The position numbers and the translations under genes are program-made. The notes beneath the pieces are model-generated. The model was given only the letters and a program-made list of their open reading frames with translations, did not search any database and was not told the DNA's origin. Below are positions 8,924-18,462 of a stretch of 64,000 nucleotides of DNA, in pieces. The stretch comes from Mesonia aestuariivivens (GTDB lineage: Bacteria; Bacteroidota; Bacteroidia; Flavobacteriales; Flavobacteriaceae): assembly GCF_019311235.1 (NCBI RefSeq), contig NZ_JAHWDF010000007.1:113559-177558 (forward strand), given 5' to 3'. The stretch's first letter is position 1, and each line of letters starts with the position of its first letter.

Positions 8924-10396
8924 CTATCTAGAATAATTAGGCGCTTCTTTGGTTATCGTTACATCGTGAGGATGACTTTCCATAATTCCTGAAGAAGTAA
9001 TTTTAATAAACTTAGCCTCTTTCTTTAATGTTTCAATATCATTAGCTCCGCAATAACCCATTCCTGCACGAAGACCGCCAATAAATTGATTCATACTTTC
9101 AACAAGTTCACCTTTATAAGGTACGCGCCCTACAATACCTTCGGGTACTAATTTTTTAATATCATCTTCTACATCTTGAAAATAACGATCTTTAGAACCT
9201 TTTTGCATCGCTTCTACAGATCCCATTCCGCGATAAGATTTAAATTTTCTGCCCTCGTAAATAATAGTTTCTCCTGGTGATTCTTTTGTTCCTGCTAAAA
9301 GAGAGCCTAACATCACACAGTCTGCTCCCGCTGCTAAAGCTTTAGGAATATCACCTGTATAACGAATACCACCATCTGCAATTACTGGCACCCCTGTTCC
9401 TTTAAGTGCTTCTGCAACTTCTAATACTGCAGAAAATTGAGGAAAACCTACTCCAGCTACCACACGTGTAGTACAAATAGAACCAGGTCCTATACCTACT
9501 TTTACAGCATCGGCTCCTGCATCTGCTAAGTATTTGGCTGCTTCTGGAGTCGCAATATTTCCTACAACTACTTCAAGTTCTGGAAATTTTTTCTTTACTT
9601 CTTTTAACACATAAACCACCCCTTTAGTATGGCCATGAGCTGTATCTATAACCACTGCATCTACACCTGCATTAACTAAAGCTTCTGCTCTTTCTACTGC
9701 ATCTGCAGTAACTCCTAAAGCTGCAGCGACCCGTAATCTTCCGTATTGATCTTTATTAGCTATTGGTTTTTGGGTAAGCTTGGTAATATCTCTAAATGTA
9801 ATTAAACCTACTAGTTTATTTTCTTTATTGACAACCGGTAGTTTTTCAATTTTATTTTCTTGTAAAATATCTTCTGCCTCTTCCAGAGAAGTTCCTTCGG
9901 CAACGGTTACTAAATTACCAGAAGTCATTACTTCAGCTATAGGCCTATTTAAGTTTTTCTCAAAACGTAAATCACGGTTGGTTACAATACCTAAGAGTTT
10001 TCCTTCTTCATCAACAATAGGTATTCCTCCAATACTATGTTCTGCCATTGAGGCTTTTGCATCTTTCACTTTTGCCGTAATAGGTAAAGTTACCGGATCT
10101 ATAATCATTCCGCTTTCTGCACGTTTTACTTTTCTAACTTTAAGGGCTTGCTGCTCAATAGTCATATTTTTGTGCAACACACCAATACCTCCTTCTCTAG
10201 CAATAGCAATAGCCATTCTAGATTCTGTCACGGTATCCATCGCTGCCGATACAATAGGAACATTAATACTAATGTTTTTCGTGAATTTTGTCTGAATATT
10301 TACCTCTCTAGGAAGTACTTCTGAAAAGGCTGGGACAAGTAAGACGTCGTCATAAGTAAGACCTTCGCCAAGAATCTTGTTTTCGTGTGCAGTCAT
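8924..10396 (-). CDS. guaB: IMP dehydrogenase
   Basis: 490 residues. I prefer the ATG at 10396 ([20 protein letters not shown]), which matches the usual IMPDH N terminus; an in-frame ATG at 10423 adds nine unlikely residues. It converts IMP to XMP with NAD+, the committed step to GTP. The catalytic loop [15 protein letters not shown] contains the active-site Cys. Two CBS domains (about residues 90-210) interrupt the TIM barrel, and the flap region GMGSVEAM is present. It appears to be a single-gene unit with its own terminator. Confidence 0.96.
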   Translation of the reverse strand: MTAHENKILGEGLTYDDVLLVPAFSEVLPREVNIQTKFTKNISINVPIVSAAMDTVTESRMAIAIAREGGIGVLHKNMTIEQQALKVRKVKRAESGMIIDPVTLPITAKVKDAKASMAEHSIGGIPIVDEEGKLLGIVTNRDLRFEKNLNRPIAEVMTSGNLVTVAEGTSLEEAEDILQENKIEKLPVVNKENKLVGLITFRDITKLTQKPIANKDQYGRLRVAAALGVTADAVERAEALVNAGVDAVVIDTAHGHTKGVVYVLKEVKKKFPELEVVVGNIATPEAAKYLADAGADAVKVGIGPGSICTTRVVAGVGFPQFSAVLEVAEALKGTGVPVIADGGIRYTGDIPKALAAGADCVMLGSLLAGTKESPGETIIYEGRKFKSYRGMGSVEAMQKGSKDRYFQDVEDDIKKLVPEGIVGRVPYKGELVESMNQFIGGLRAGMGYCGANDIETLKKEAKFIKITSSGIMESHPHDVTITKEAPNYSR

Positions 10397-10567
10397 AGCA
10401 ATTAAAGATTTAATTGCATGCAAATATAGGTTTTTACTATGAGACTAAATTAAATCCACTTAATTATTTTACAATTTAATAAAGCGCTAATGTTCATAAA
10501 ATGAGAAAAATCATTGTTCAACTAGATTCGCCTTAATAATTTTGGTGTGGTTAAAAAAACAAATGTT

Positions 10568-11401
10568 ATGATGAATATTTTGCTTCCTACAGATTTTTCA
10601 GATAATGCATACAATGCCATTTCTTATGCATTAAACTTTTTTAAAGATGAGAAATGTAATTTTATTCTTTTAAACACACTTTACAATTCTGATCATATTA
10701 TTTACAGTAGTTTTAATCTTATTTATAAAAAAAACGCACTAAGAGAATTAAATGAACTAAAAAACAAAATTATTACAGAATTTAAAAATTCTAATCATGA
10801 GTTTGAGCTCGAGTTTTCTTTGAATACGCTTTATGAAGAAATAGAAAGCCGAGTAAATAACAAAGAAATAGATTTAATTGTAATGGGCACCAAAGGAGCT
10901 TCTGGCGGAAAAGAGCTGCTGGTAGGCACACATACCGTTCATGCCATTCAGGTTGCAAAATGCCCTCTTTTAGTGATTCCTTCTGCTTATAAATTCAGAA
11001 ATATTAAGCATATTTTATTCGCTACAAAATATGAAATTGATTTCTCTGAATATCAAATGAATCTAATTAAAAATTTTGCTGAAGCCAACAATGCGCAAAT
11101 ACATACGGTTTATGCTAATTTTGGAAATGAATTTACAGACAACCAACGTAGAGCAAAAAAGAATCTTAATCATTTTTTAGATAAAGTAGCACACGATTTT
11201 AATAGTATCGCAAAAGACAATGTTCCTGAAGCTATTGAAGAGTTTAATAAAGAAGTATCGAATGATTTGTTAGTGATGATTAAACACAAAAGAAATTTTA
11301 TAGAGAAAATTTTATTTCCTTCCATTATCAAAGAAATAGGTTTTCATACTAAATTTCCGTTTTTAGTATTACCCGCTGAAAATTATGATCCAAAAATTTA
11401 A
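10568..11401 (+). CDS. Universal stress protein (UspA family), tandem-domain
   Basis: About 277 residues. I chose ATG 10568 (next ATG 10571) over the upstream GTG 10547 because the Usp fold begins at NILLPTDFSDNA. The first Usp domain covers about 1-145 and carries the ATP-binding pattern G-x2-G-x9-G-T in GTKGASGGKELLVGT. The second half (from RNIKHILFATKYE) is a degenerate Usp domain without that loop. Proteins of this type sense energy or stress state, but the target is unknown. The 3' end overlaps the convergent membrane gene by 4 bases. Confidence 0.85.
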   Translation: MMNILLPTDFSDNAYNAISYALNFFKDEKCNFILLNTLYNSDHIIYSSFNLIYKKNALRELNELKNKIITEFKNSNHEFELEFSLNTLYEEIESRVNNKEIDLIVMGTKGASGGKELLVGTHTVHAIQVAKCPLLVIPSAYKFRNIKHILFATKYEIDFSEYQMNLIKNFAEANNAQIHTVYANFGNEFTDNQRRAKKNLNHFLDKVAHDFNSIAKDNVPEAIEEFNKEVSNDLLVMIKHKRNFIEKILFPSIIKEIGFHTKFPFLVLPAENYDPKI

Positions 11402-11898
11402 CTCTTTTGGTCTTTCTTTTTAAATAACTGAAAAAAAACAATTACTACGGAAGCAACAAATGAGGTGCTCATCAATATTCCAGATAGCATCACAATATAT
11501 CGCATAAAATGCCAACTTGACCACATAAAGTAAATTCCGCCAAATGTAAGTAAGACTGAAAGTAAAGGCTCTACCATTAAAGCTTTTTTAAGCCAAGGTT
11601 TTAATTGGGTTAAACTTACTAGCCCACCTAAAATAAAAAAGATGACAGACATCGATAAGATATGGGTATGAATTACCGTAAGCATTTCTCGCTTTGGTTT
11701 TTTAAATTTCATCGCCTCTGCCTCGAGATCTTCTTCATTCCCTAAATAATTTTCCTGAATACCAGTAGGTGTGTTTTTGGTCGTTTCATTTACAAAACGA
11801 AAACCAGTAAAATAACCGGCGCTTAACACGATAAGAAAAGCGCCGATTAATAATTTTACTTCTTTGGGTAATTCAGCAATACGTCCGTTAAAATTCAT
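11398..11898 (-). CDS. Conserved membrane protein of unknown function, with FMN-binding partner
   Basis: 166 residues with about four membrane helices and a polar periplasmic-type stretch at about 35-75. Several histidines lie at or inside helices (VIHTHILSMS, WHFMRY), which could ligate haem, but no known family is obvious to me. It begins immediately after the FMN-binding gene stop (11899), so the two are almost certainly co-expressed. A role as membrane electron conduit for the flavoprotein is inference. Confidence 0.6.
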   Translation of the reverse strand: MNFNGRIAELPKEVKLLIGAFLIVLSAGYFTGFRFVNETTKNTPTGIQENYLGNEEDLEAEAMKFKKPKREMLTVIHTHILSMSVIFFILGGLVSLTQLKPWLKKALMVEPLLSVLLTFGGIYFMWSSWHFMRYIVMLSGILMSTSFVASVVIVFFQLFKKKDQKS

Positions 11899-12420
11899 TT
11901 AAATGACTTTTTCTTCCTGAAGGATTTTCATAGTTTTTAAAACTTTATTTACTGCTCTTGCCATTGAAGAAGCAGAAATGGTTGCACCACTAATTGCTGC
12001 CACATTTTCGCCATAATTCACTTCTGAAGAGGGCGACATTCCTATAAATTGTTTTAACCAACGTTGGGTACCTATTTGCTGACCGTAATTTTCACGATAG
12101 ATAAGCACTTTTGATTTTTTTATGATTAAATCATTATCAAACATCACCACATAATCAAACTCTTTCTTTTTACTGGGAGCTTTTCCTAAATAGGCATAAC
12201 CTACAGAAGTGCCTTCAGAAAAAATTTGAAAGAAACGCTTATCACCTGTTTTTGCGGGTAACTTTTCATTAATGTCTGCAGGTGCTTCAATTTCTTTTAC
12301 ATCGAAATTTTCGACATCATAAGTACCTCGAATGGCTTTATGAAATTTCTCTTCTAATTCGCCATTTTCAAAGCTAAAACTAATGCATGCCAGAAAAATT
12401 AAAAAAACTTTATTCCACAT
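11899..12420 (-). CDS. FMN-binding domain protein (RnfG/NqrC-like flavinylated periplasmic protein)
   Basis: 173 residues with an N-terminal hydrophobic signal sequence. Near the C terminus is SGATISASSM, the SGAT pattern whose Thr receives covalent FMN (added by ApbE) in RnfG/NqrC-type domains. The protein probably carries electrons outside the cytoplasmic membrane. It lies 3 bases after DUF6607 and directly before a multi-helix membrane protein. Placed next to a haem-uptake cluster, it may reduce haem or ferric iron; that is inference. Confidence 0.8.
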   Translation of the reverse strand: MWNKVFLIFLACISFSFENGELEEKFHKAIRGTYDVENFDVKEIEAPADINEKLPAKTGDKRFFQIFSEGTSVGYAYLGKAPSKKKEFDYVVMFDNDLIIKKSKVLIYRENYGQQIGTQRWLKQFIGMSPSSEVNYGENVAAISGATISASSMARAVNKVLKTMKILQEEKVI

Positions 12421-12423
12421 AGA

Positions 12424-13323
12424 TTAACCTTTAATTACGTAAGCTTCGATCACTTCGTCAATTTCTTTTTGATCTGCACTTGTATTCATAGGGAACAATT
12501 TCATAAAAAGAGCTTGCCCTTCTACTTTTTTCTCTAAAGATAGGTCTTTGTCTCTTCCGTAAACTTCACTCCATTTAGTTCTTACCTTACTCCAAAATTC
12601 TTTATTAGCTGCCCACCATTCTTTTGCTGCAGCACATTTTGCATCTGGCACTCTTTTATAAATATTGTATCCTTTTTCTTGCGCTAAAAGCACATCTTCT
12701 TCGGCTTCTTTACGTATTATTTTCTCGTTATCTTGTTCGTGCAACCAACCTTCATCAGTAATTTCAACATGGTTACCACGCATCATTACGTTATAATCAC
12801 TACGTTTAGAATACTCTCTTCTGGGTAACGGTGAGCTAGATACATTATCCCAAAAGTGTCTACCATCAGCGTGAAACCAAGTAGCAGAACCTGAGTAACG
12901 TGGACTATCATCTACTTGATATACATTTTGCGTCCACTGCCCTTTTACTTCTTTTTTAGGCATTTCTACAAAAGACCATTGGTTATCGTGATTAAAATCA
13001 TAACGTTTAGTGTTTTCATATAACCAATCTTGGCGCCAGTGTTTAATTATAGTAGAATCATTAACTAACAATAAATGCTGAATAGAAAGTTCATCTTTTT
13101 CATCTTTAATAAGTTCTGCCCATTCTAAAGCAGATGCATTGTAATCAAAATGTTTTTCATAATCAATTTCTGGAGCAAAAGTTTCTGTGTATTTAAAAGT
13201 AATTTCAAAACAACCGCACATATCTTTAATGGCTTCACGGTCTTGTTTTTGAGATTTTTGAGCCTGTACTCCAGTAAATGCTAATCCTATAAAAGCACCA
13301 GTAAGTAATTTTTTAAAATTCAT
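12424..13323 (-). CDS. DUF6607 family secreted protein
   Basis: 299 residues with a signal peptide ending at VQA-Q. Conserved-looking stretches are DMCGCFEITFKYTETFAPE and the Trp-rich middle (HWRQDWLYENT, GQWTQNVYQVDDSPRY). I recognise the DUF6607 pattern of Bacteroidota, of unknown function and often found beside TonB receptors. It is divergent from the TonB receptor gene across a 116-bp region that holds paired operator-like sequences, so the two are probably co-regulated. It heads the operon with the FMN-binding protein. Confidence 0.75.
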   Translation of the reverse strand: MNFKKLLTGAFIGLAFTGVQAQKSQKQDREAIKDMCGCFEITFKYTETFAPEIDYEKHFDYNASALEWAELIKDEKDELSIQHLLLVNDSTIIKHWRQDWLYENTKRYDFNHDNQWSFVEMPKKEVKGQWTQNVYQVDDSPRYSGSATWFHADGRHFWDNVSSSPLPRREYSKRSDYNVMMRGNHVEITDEGWLHEQDNEKIIRKEAEEDVLLAQEKGYNIYKRVPDAKCAAAKEWWAANKEFWSKVRTKWSEVYGRDKDLSLEKKVEGQALFMKLFPMNTSADQKEIDEVIEAYVIKG

Positions 13324-13357
13324 TTTTAATCGGTTTTAATTTAATGTTAGTTTTCGA

Positions 13358-13365
13358 CAAAAATA
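13358..13365 (-). promoter_or_regulatory. Possible -7 element for the DUF6607 operon
   Basis: On the - strand this reads TATTTTTG, matching the Bacteroidota -7 consensus TAnnTTTG. It lies 35 bases before the DUF6607 ATG. I see no clear -33 TTTG partner. Confidence 0.4.
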
Positions 13366-13371
13366 TAAATT

Positions 13372-13440
13372 TTATTTAGATTGGTTAAAAATAATTTATA
13401 GATTTGCATTATTATTTTAAATAAGATCTAATCTAAATAA
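13372..13440. promoter_or_regulatory. Paired inverted operator-like repeats between DUF6607 and TonB receptor genes
   Basis: TTATTTAGATT at 13372-13382 is repeated perfectly in inverted orientation as AATCTAAATAA at 13430-13440. The similarity extends two more bases with one mismatch. The right copy runs into the ATG of the receptor gene. Position and symmetry suggest two binding sites for one regulator controlling both divergent units, possibly an iron or haem regulator. Confidence 0.6.
13399..13406 (+). promoter_or_regulatory. Possible -7 promoter element for the TonB receptor operon
   Basis: TAGATTTG fits the Bacteroidota -7 consensus TAnnTTTG and lies 33 bases before the ATG, between the two operator-like repeats. 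The -33 element is weak: TTTA 20 bases upstream or TTG 15 bases upstream. Confidence 0.45.
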
Positions 13441-15575
13441 TGAAAAAACTATTACTAACTTTTTTTTTATTCTTAAATATTTTGCATGCAAATGCTCAAG
13501 AAACGACTACAATAAAGAAAGATTCTATTAAGCGAAATGAACTTGAAGAAGTGGTTTTAACTGGGCAATACAATCCACAATCTATAAATAAATCTGTATT
13601 TGAAGTTAATGTAATTACTCAAAAAGATATTCAACTTCTAGCAGGAAATAATCTTGCCGATGTTCTCAATCAGACCTTAAATATCAATATACAGCAAAAC
13701 GGAGAGGGACAATCAAAGTTTAGACAATTTGGATTTAATGGCGAGTATGTAAAAATACTAGTAGATAACGTCCCTATGATTGGTGCAGAAGGTTTTGGTA
13801 ATGATATTGATGCCGCTCAAATTAACCTAGATGATATTGAGCAAATTGAAATTATTGAAGGTTCGATGGGTGTTCAATATGGTTCTGATGCCGTCACAGG
13901 AGTTATTAATATTATCACAAAAAAATCTGCAAAACATAAATGGCAAATCACACCTTATTTACAAGAAGAAACAATTGGTAATGAATATGGTTGGTTTGAT
14001 GAAGGAAGACATATTCAATCTTTAAAAATAGGTCATAATATTTCTGATCAACTTTACGCAAATATCCTTTATACTAGAAATGACTTTAAAGGTTACCAAG
14101 GAAGAAACAAAGGAGTTAATTATTACAATAAAAATTTAGAGCAGGATAGTTTACGTGGCTATGAGTGGTTACCAAAAGAACAAAACAATATTAAAGCGCT
14201 AATAAACTTTGATAATCATAAAAACTTTAGAGCCTTTTACAAGTTTGAATATTTTACAGAAGAAACCTTAAGGTATGCCAATAATGTGTTGTTCAATAAA
14301 AACACAGCTACACAAACCGTAAACCCTACAGCGAATGATAACATCTTTAATTCAGAACGTTTTTATCATCATTTAAATGCTTCAGGAATTATCAAGAATC
14401 AAGTAAATTATAATGTTTCGGTATCTTATCAAGAACAAGTGAAAAACTATGAGCAATTTACTTATCGCTTGAAAACTGAAGAAAAAATTCCTTTAGAAAA
14501 ATACGATTACAATACAAGAAAAGGATTTTTCTCTAGAGGTAACTTCAGTAACTTTTTCAATAGCAAAACTGCAAAATTAGAATTAGGTTACGAAGTTAAT
14601 CTTGATGAAGGCTCGGCTAGTGGTTTGGCAGAACAAGCTATTGAAGATAGAACTAAGCAACAGCAATTAAAAAATTATAGTTTTTTTGCCTCTTCAGAAA
14701 TTAAAGCTTCAGATATGCTTTCAATAAGACCGGGAGCAAGAATTATGACTTCTTCTTTATTTGAAACTAAACCTTCTTTTTCTATAACCACTAAATTACA
14801 ATTACCTAAAGATTACCAATTAAGAGTAATTGGAGGTATGGCTCCTAAAGTACCTACTTTTGAACAACTTTACTATTATATGGTAGATTCTAACCATAAT
14901 ATACAAGGTAACGAGAATTTAAATTTAGAAAACGGAAAGTCTCTTTTTCTACACTTAAAAAAAACCTTTTGGAGCAAAAATTATAACTTAAAATTCACAC
15001 CAAAATTTAGTGCTTGGTATTTAGATGTAGACGACAAAATAGCTCTTGTGGTTAAAAACACTAGTCCACTTTCCTTTGAATTTCAAAATATAGATTTGTA
15101 TAAAACTTGGGGCTTATCATTAAGAAACAATCTGAGCTATAAAAATTTCAGCGCCAATTTTGGAGTTAGCTTTTCAGGAACTTCTCAAGTATTAGATGAA
15201 GCAGAAAATGCTGATCATGGTTATTTATACGCCTTTCAAGCAAATGCCAACCTTTCTTATCGCATACCAAAATGGAATACTACTTTTTCTACCTTCTATA
15301 AATATAACGGACCTGCCTACCAATTTTCAGATGGTGGAGTAAATGATTCTGTCGAACAACAAAAACTAGAAGGCTATTCTTGGTTAAATGCTTCTATACA
15401 AAAAACATTTTTAAATGATTTTAAAGTAACCATAGGAGCTAGAAACCTTTTAGATATTACCAGACTCAACTTAAGTAACGGCCAAGGCGGTGGGCATAGT
15501 AACGGTACTGCTAACCAATCTTTAGGCTACGGAAGATCTTACTTTTTAAAACTATTATACAACCTCAATTTTTAA
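13440..15575 (+). CDS. TonB-dependent outer-membrane receptor, probably for haem/iron
   Basis: 711 residues with a signal peptide ending at about NAQ. The plug domain is about residues 35-160 (EEVVLTGQY, LADVLNQTLNINI, VKILVDNVPMIG, and the EIIEGSMGVQYGSDAVTGVI segment). The beta-barrel fills the rest and ends in the aromatic FLKLLYNLNF strand. There is no N-terminal carboxypeptidase-like domain, so this is not SusC type. Two HmuY-type genes follow (3 and then 27 bases apart), which points to haem. An inverted operator-like pair overlaps the promoter region. The substrate is inferred from context. Confidence 0.88.
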   Translation: MKKLLLTFFLFLNILHANAQETTTIKKDSIKRNELEEVVLTGQYNPQSINKSVFEVNVITQKDIQLLAGNNLADVLNQTLNINIQQNGEGQSKFRQFGFNGEYVKILVDNVPMIGAEGFGNDIDAAQINLDDIEQIEIIEGSMGVQYGSDAVTGVINIITKKSAKHKWQITPYLQEETIGNEYGWFDEGRHIQSLKIGHNISDQLYANILYTRNDFKGYQGRNKGVNYYNKNLEQDSLRGYEWLPKEQNNIKALINFDNHKNFRAFYKFEYFTEETLRYANNVLFNKNTATQTVNPTANDNIFNSERFYHHLNASGIIKNQVNYNVSVSYQEQVKNYEQFTYRLKTEEKIPLEKYDYNTRKGFFSRGNFSNFFNSKTAKLELGYEVNLDEGSASGLAEQAIEDRTKQQQLKNYSFFASSEIKASDMLSIRPGARIMTSSLFETKPSFSITTKLQLPKDYQLRVIGGMAPKVPTFEQLYYYMVDSNHNIQGNENLNLENGKSLFLHLKKTFWSKNYNLKFTPKFSAWYLDVDDKIALVVKNTSPLSFEFQNIDLYKTWGLSLRNNLSYKNFSANFGVSFSGTSQVLDEAENADHGYLYAFQANANLSYRIPKWNTTFSTFYKYNGPAYQFSDGGVNDSVEQQKLEGYSWLNASIQKTFLNDFKVTIGARNLLDITRLNLSNGQGGGHSNGTANQSLGYGRSYFLKLLYNLNF

Positions 15576-15578
15576 CTT

Positions 15579-17009
15579 ATGAATTATAAATTTCAACTTT
15601 TAAGCTTATTGTTCGTGTTATGTTTTACGAGCTGTAGCGATGACGATAAAGATACCGGAATTAGCAACGATTTTGTTGTTGCATTTGAAAAACAATCAAT
15701 TAGTTTTTCTTCAGAAGAAACTAGTTCAGCAATTAACCTGGTATATTCTGAAGAAGCTAGCGAAAACGGAACTATTTCTATTATTTACACAGAAACAAAT
15801 GTTAGTTACAGTACAGATTTCACCACTTCTCCCGCTGCAGAAAGCGGTGTAATAGAAATTCCTATTGAAGCAGGAACAATCGGTACATCTTTTGAATTTG
15901 AAAAATTAACCCCTAACCCTACCGAAGGAGAAGCTGAAAAAAAAGTAGAATTTGAAATTTCTGCTATTAGCTTACCCAACGCATTTACACAAGGTAATAC
16001 TAAACTTTTAGTGAGTTATAACGAAAGTGCTTCCTTAGGAGGTAGCTTCTCTCCAAGCGTTGGAGGACCTAATGAAGGCAATCAAGTATATATAGATTTA
16101 AGTTCACAGACAGAAAAAATAATAAGTCGCGATAAATGGGATTTGGCTTTTTACAGTGGTGAAGAATTTAGAGTGAAAATTAATAGCGCCCTATTAATGA
16201 TGGCTGCTCAACTAGAGACTACCAATATTGATAATGTCGCTGCAGGACAGGTTTCTGAATTACAAACACAAATGCAATTTTTACAAGCAGGGTCTGATGC
16301 TTTTGTAGATGCCCCAAGCGGAGATATTACAGAAACTGTAATTAATGAAATCTCTACTACGTTAGAAGAAAACAAAGTTTACTTACTAAATATGGGAAGT
16401 GAAATTGGCACAACGGAACCCGATGGACCTGGAAGTGTTGCTGTAGGCGGAGATGAACGGGGTTGGATGAAAATCCGAATTCTGCAAGAAAACGGTGAAT
16501 ATATATTACAATATGCAGATTTAGAAGCGACCACACACCAAGAAATAAACATTCAAAAAACACCAGGTTATAACTTTACATTTTTCAGCTTAATTACAGA
16601 AAATATCGTAAATGTAGAACCTGCAAAAGAAAAATGGGATTTAAACTTTACGGTTTTTACAGAAGTGTTAGATCTTCCAGATGAAGATGCAATGACGGCC
16701 TACGGCTATTCTGATTATGTAGCGACCAATGTATTAGCAGAAACAAAAACCTATCAAGTAAATACTTCCGAAATAACTTATTCAGATTTCAATTTAACAA
16801 ATTTAGACGAAGCTTCTTTCGAGATCGACCAACGTACCATAGGAAGTAGCTGGAGAAATACCATTCCTCCAAATCGCTATATTTTCAATGATATTTTTTA
16901 TGTAGTCGAAGATCCTGAAGGAAACATCTATAAACTTCGTTTTACCGCGATGATGAACGAAAATGGAGTAAGAGGCTATCCTGAATTTGAATACAGTTTA
17001 TTAAACTAA
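15579..17009 (+). CDS. HmuY family haem-binding-type lipoprotein
   Basis: 476 residues. The lipobox is LCFTSC (Cys about 19), so the protein should be lipid-anchored. An N-terminal Ig-like stretch (about 30-145) is followed by the HmuY pattern: NQVYIDLSSQTEKIISRDKW and DLAFYSGEEFRVKINSA. A second similar half has WDLNFTVFTE and YRLHF-type strands (IYKLRFTAMM) at the end. HmuY proteins take haem from host or environmental proteins and hand it to the TonB receptor encoded just upstream. Haem ligands cannot be assigned by eye. Confidence 0.85.
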   Translation: MNYKFQLLSLLFVLCFTSCSDDDKDTGISNDFVVAFEKQSISFSSEETSSAINLVYSEEASENGTISIIYTETNVSYSTDFTTSPAAESGVIEIPIEAGTIGTSFEFEKLTPNPTEGEAEKKVEFEISAISLPNAFTQGNTKLLVSYNESASLGGSFSPSVGGPNEGNQVYIDLSSQTEKIISRDKWDLAFYSGEEFRVKINSALLMMAAQLETTNIDNVAAGQVSELQTQMQFLQAGSDAFVDAPSGDITETVINEISTTLEENKVYLLNMGSEIGTTEPDGPGSVAVGGDERGWMKIRILQENGEYILQYADLEATTHQEINIQKTPGYNFTFFSLITENIVNVEPAKEKWDLNFTVFTEVLDLPDEDAMTAYGYSDYVATNVLAETKTYQVNTSEITYSDFNLTNLDEASFEIDQRTIGSSWRNTIPPNRYIFNDIFYVVEDPEGNIYKLRFTAMMNENGVRGYPEFEYSLLN

Positions 17010-17036
17010 TCTACTATTAAATATAAATCACAACCT

Positions 17037-18122
17037 ATGAAAACAAAACTATTTTTAACAGCATTAATCACGAGCATATTTAGCTTAAACGCACAACAAG
17101 CAGTAGACCTGTCTATGGGAGTAGACTATGAAAAGGAAATTTTTTACGACTTTTCAACTAATAATTCACAGACTTTCACCGCTAGTAATTGGGAAATTGC
17201 ATTTCTAAGAAACAGTATGATGAATATGGCAATTCGTATAAATGATGGTATAGGTATTCAAGTTTTTGAAGCTTCAAACGACAGTAATCATTGGTCTACT
17301 ATAGGAGATCCAGTTACTAATATTTCTAATTGGACAGAGCTTTTTAATAGTGACACCAGTTGGATTGACGGAGCCTTTCAACAAGGTTCTGCAACCTATG
17401 GCTGGGGGGAATATGCAGGACCTCCAAATCATGAAGTTTATGGAACGGTGATATTTGTTCTAAAATATCAAGATGAAGATAATGATGATAGTAATAACAT
17501 TTATCGTAAACTATTTATTGAAGAATATTTAGGAGGGTATACTTTTAAATATGCTACTTGGGATGATGATAATGAAACTTGGAGTGCAGATATAACAGAA
17601 ACCGTTGTTAATACAAGTAACCCAAATAATATATTTAATTATTACAATTTTACTACAGAGGCTGAAGTAGTTGCTGAACCTGCTGCTACTGAATGGGATT
17701 TAAAATTTACCCAATTCACTACAGATTATCCTTCAGATGGAACAACTATCAAATATGTTGTTACTGGAGCTTTACAGAACCCTAACGTTACTATAGCTGA
17801 AAACGTAGAAGTTAATGGAACAGGAGACCCTAATGACCAAACTTATTTAGAAGAAATTAGTACTGTAGGCTATGATTGGAAGAGCTTTGACATGTCAACT
17901 TTTTCCTACTCAGTTGAGCCTGATTTATATTACTATGTAAAGGATGCAGAAAACAATGTTTACCGATTACATTTCACTTCTTTTGAAGGAGGTTCTACTG
18001 GTAACTTAAGCTTTAATGCAGAAGATGTAACCAGCCAAATGAGCACCACTACTTTTGACAATGGAGATTCTTTTGGTTTTTACCCTAACCCAGCAAAAAA
18101 TGAAATTGAACTCTTATATTAA
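17037..18122 (+). CDS. Secreted HmuY-like protein, T9SS cargo truncated by an in-frame stop
   Basis: 361 residues with a signal peptide ending at LNAQ. HmuY-like strands include WEIAFLRNSMMNMAIRIN early, WDLKFTQF in the middle, and YYYVKDAENNVYRLHFTSFE late. The C terminus enters a T9SS type A sorting domain (FGFYPNPAKNEIELLY), then meets TAA at 18120-18122. The same frame continues with the rest of a normal sorting tail to 18311, so the intact gene was 17037-18311 (about 424 residues). Without the tail the product probably cannot be anchored or exported through T9SS. It is 27 bases after the HmuY lipoprotein and the last gene of the operon. Confidence 0.8.
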   Translation: MKTKLFLTALITSIFSLNAQQAVDLSMGVDYEKEIFYDFSTNNSQTFTASNWEIAFLRNSMMNMAIRINDGIGIQVFEASNDSNHWSTIGDPVTNISNWTELFNSDTSWIDGAFQQGSATYGWGEYAGPPNHEVYGTVIFVLKYQDEDNDDSNNIYRKLFIEEYLGGYTFKYATWDDDNETWSADITETVVNTSNPNNIFNYYNFTTEAEVVAEPAATEWDLKFTQFTTDYPSDGTTIKYVVTGALQNPNVTIAENVEVNGTGDPNDQTYLEEISTVGYDWKSFDMSTFSYSVEPDLYYYVKDAENNVYRLHFTSFEGGSTGNLSFNAEDVTSQMSTTTFDNGDSFGFYPNPAKNEIELLY

Positions 18123-18311
18123 AGTTCAAATATTTCTGAAGTAGCTATTACTATTTATAGTATTACTGGCCGCAAAGTGTTAGAAAAACAACTAAAAAAT
18201 GATGGTTTTTATCATCAAAAATTAGATGTTTCTACCTTGAGTAGAGGGAGCTACCTCATTAAATTTCAATCTGGAAATCAAGTAACTACTAAAAAACTAA
18301 TACTAAATTAA
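18123..18311 (+). pseudogene. Detached remainder of the T9SS type A sorting domain
   Basis: Reading on in the frame of the preceding gene after its TAA gives SSNISEVAITIYSITGRKV, then LDVSTLSRGSYLIKF and a TTKKLILN ending before TAA 18309-18311. This is exactly the second half of a T9SS-A tail. One nonsense change at 18120-18122 separates the two parts. Confidence 0.8.
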
Positions 18312-18335
18312 ATTTTATCATTTTTTAAATTAACA

Positions 18336-18366
18336 AACAGCTACCTTCGGGTAGCTGTTCTTGTTT
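18336..18366 (+). terminator. Terminator of the haem-uptake operon, with UUCG tetraloop
   Basis: A 10-bp perfect stem, AACAGCTACC with GGTAGCTGTT, closed by the extra-stable C-UUCG-G loop and followed by a T-rich stretch. Confidence 0.85.
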
Positions 18367-18462
18367 TAAATCAATCTAATTATAAAATACTCGCTAACAA
18401 CTATTTAAATTGTTTCTGCACTAGTATAAAACTAAATTAGTAGCAAATTAAAAAAAGAAACT

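Noticed and set aside
9780..10295. Long + strand open frame inside guaB
   Set aside because: It lies antisense within a conserved gene and its translation has no domain features.
18120..18122. Programmed readthrough or recoding at the T9SS tail
   Set aside because: The codon is TAA, not TGA or TAG, and no stimulatory structure was seen; simple nonsense mutation is more likely.
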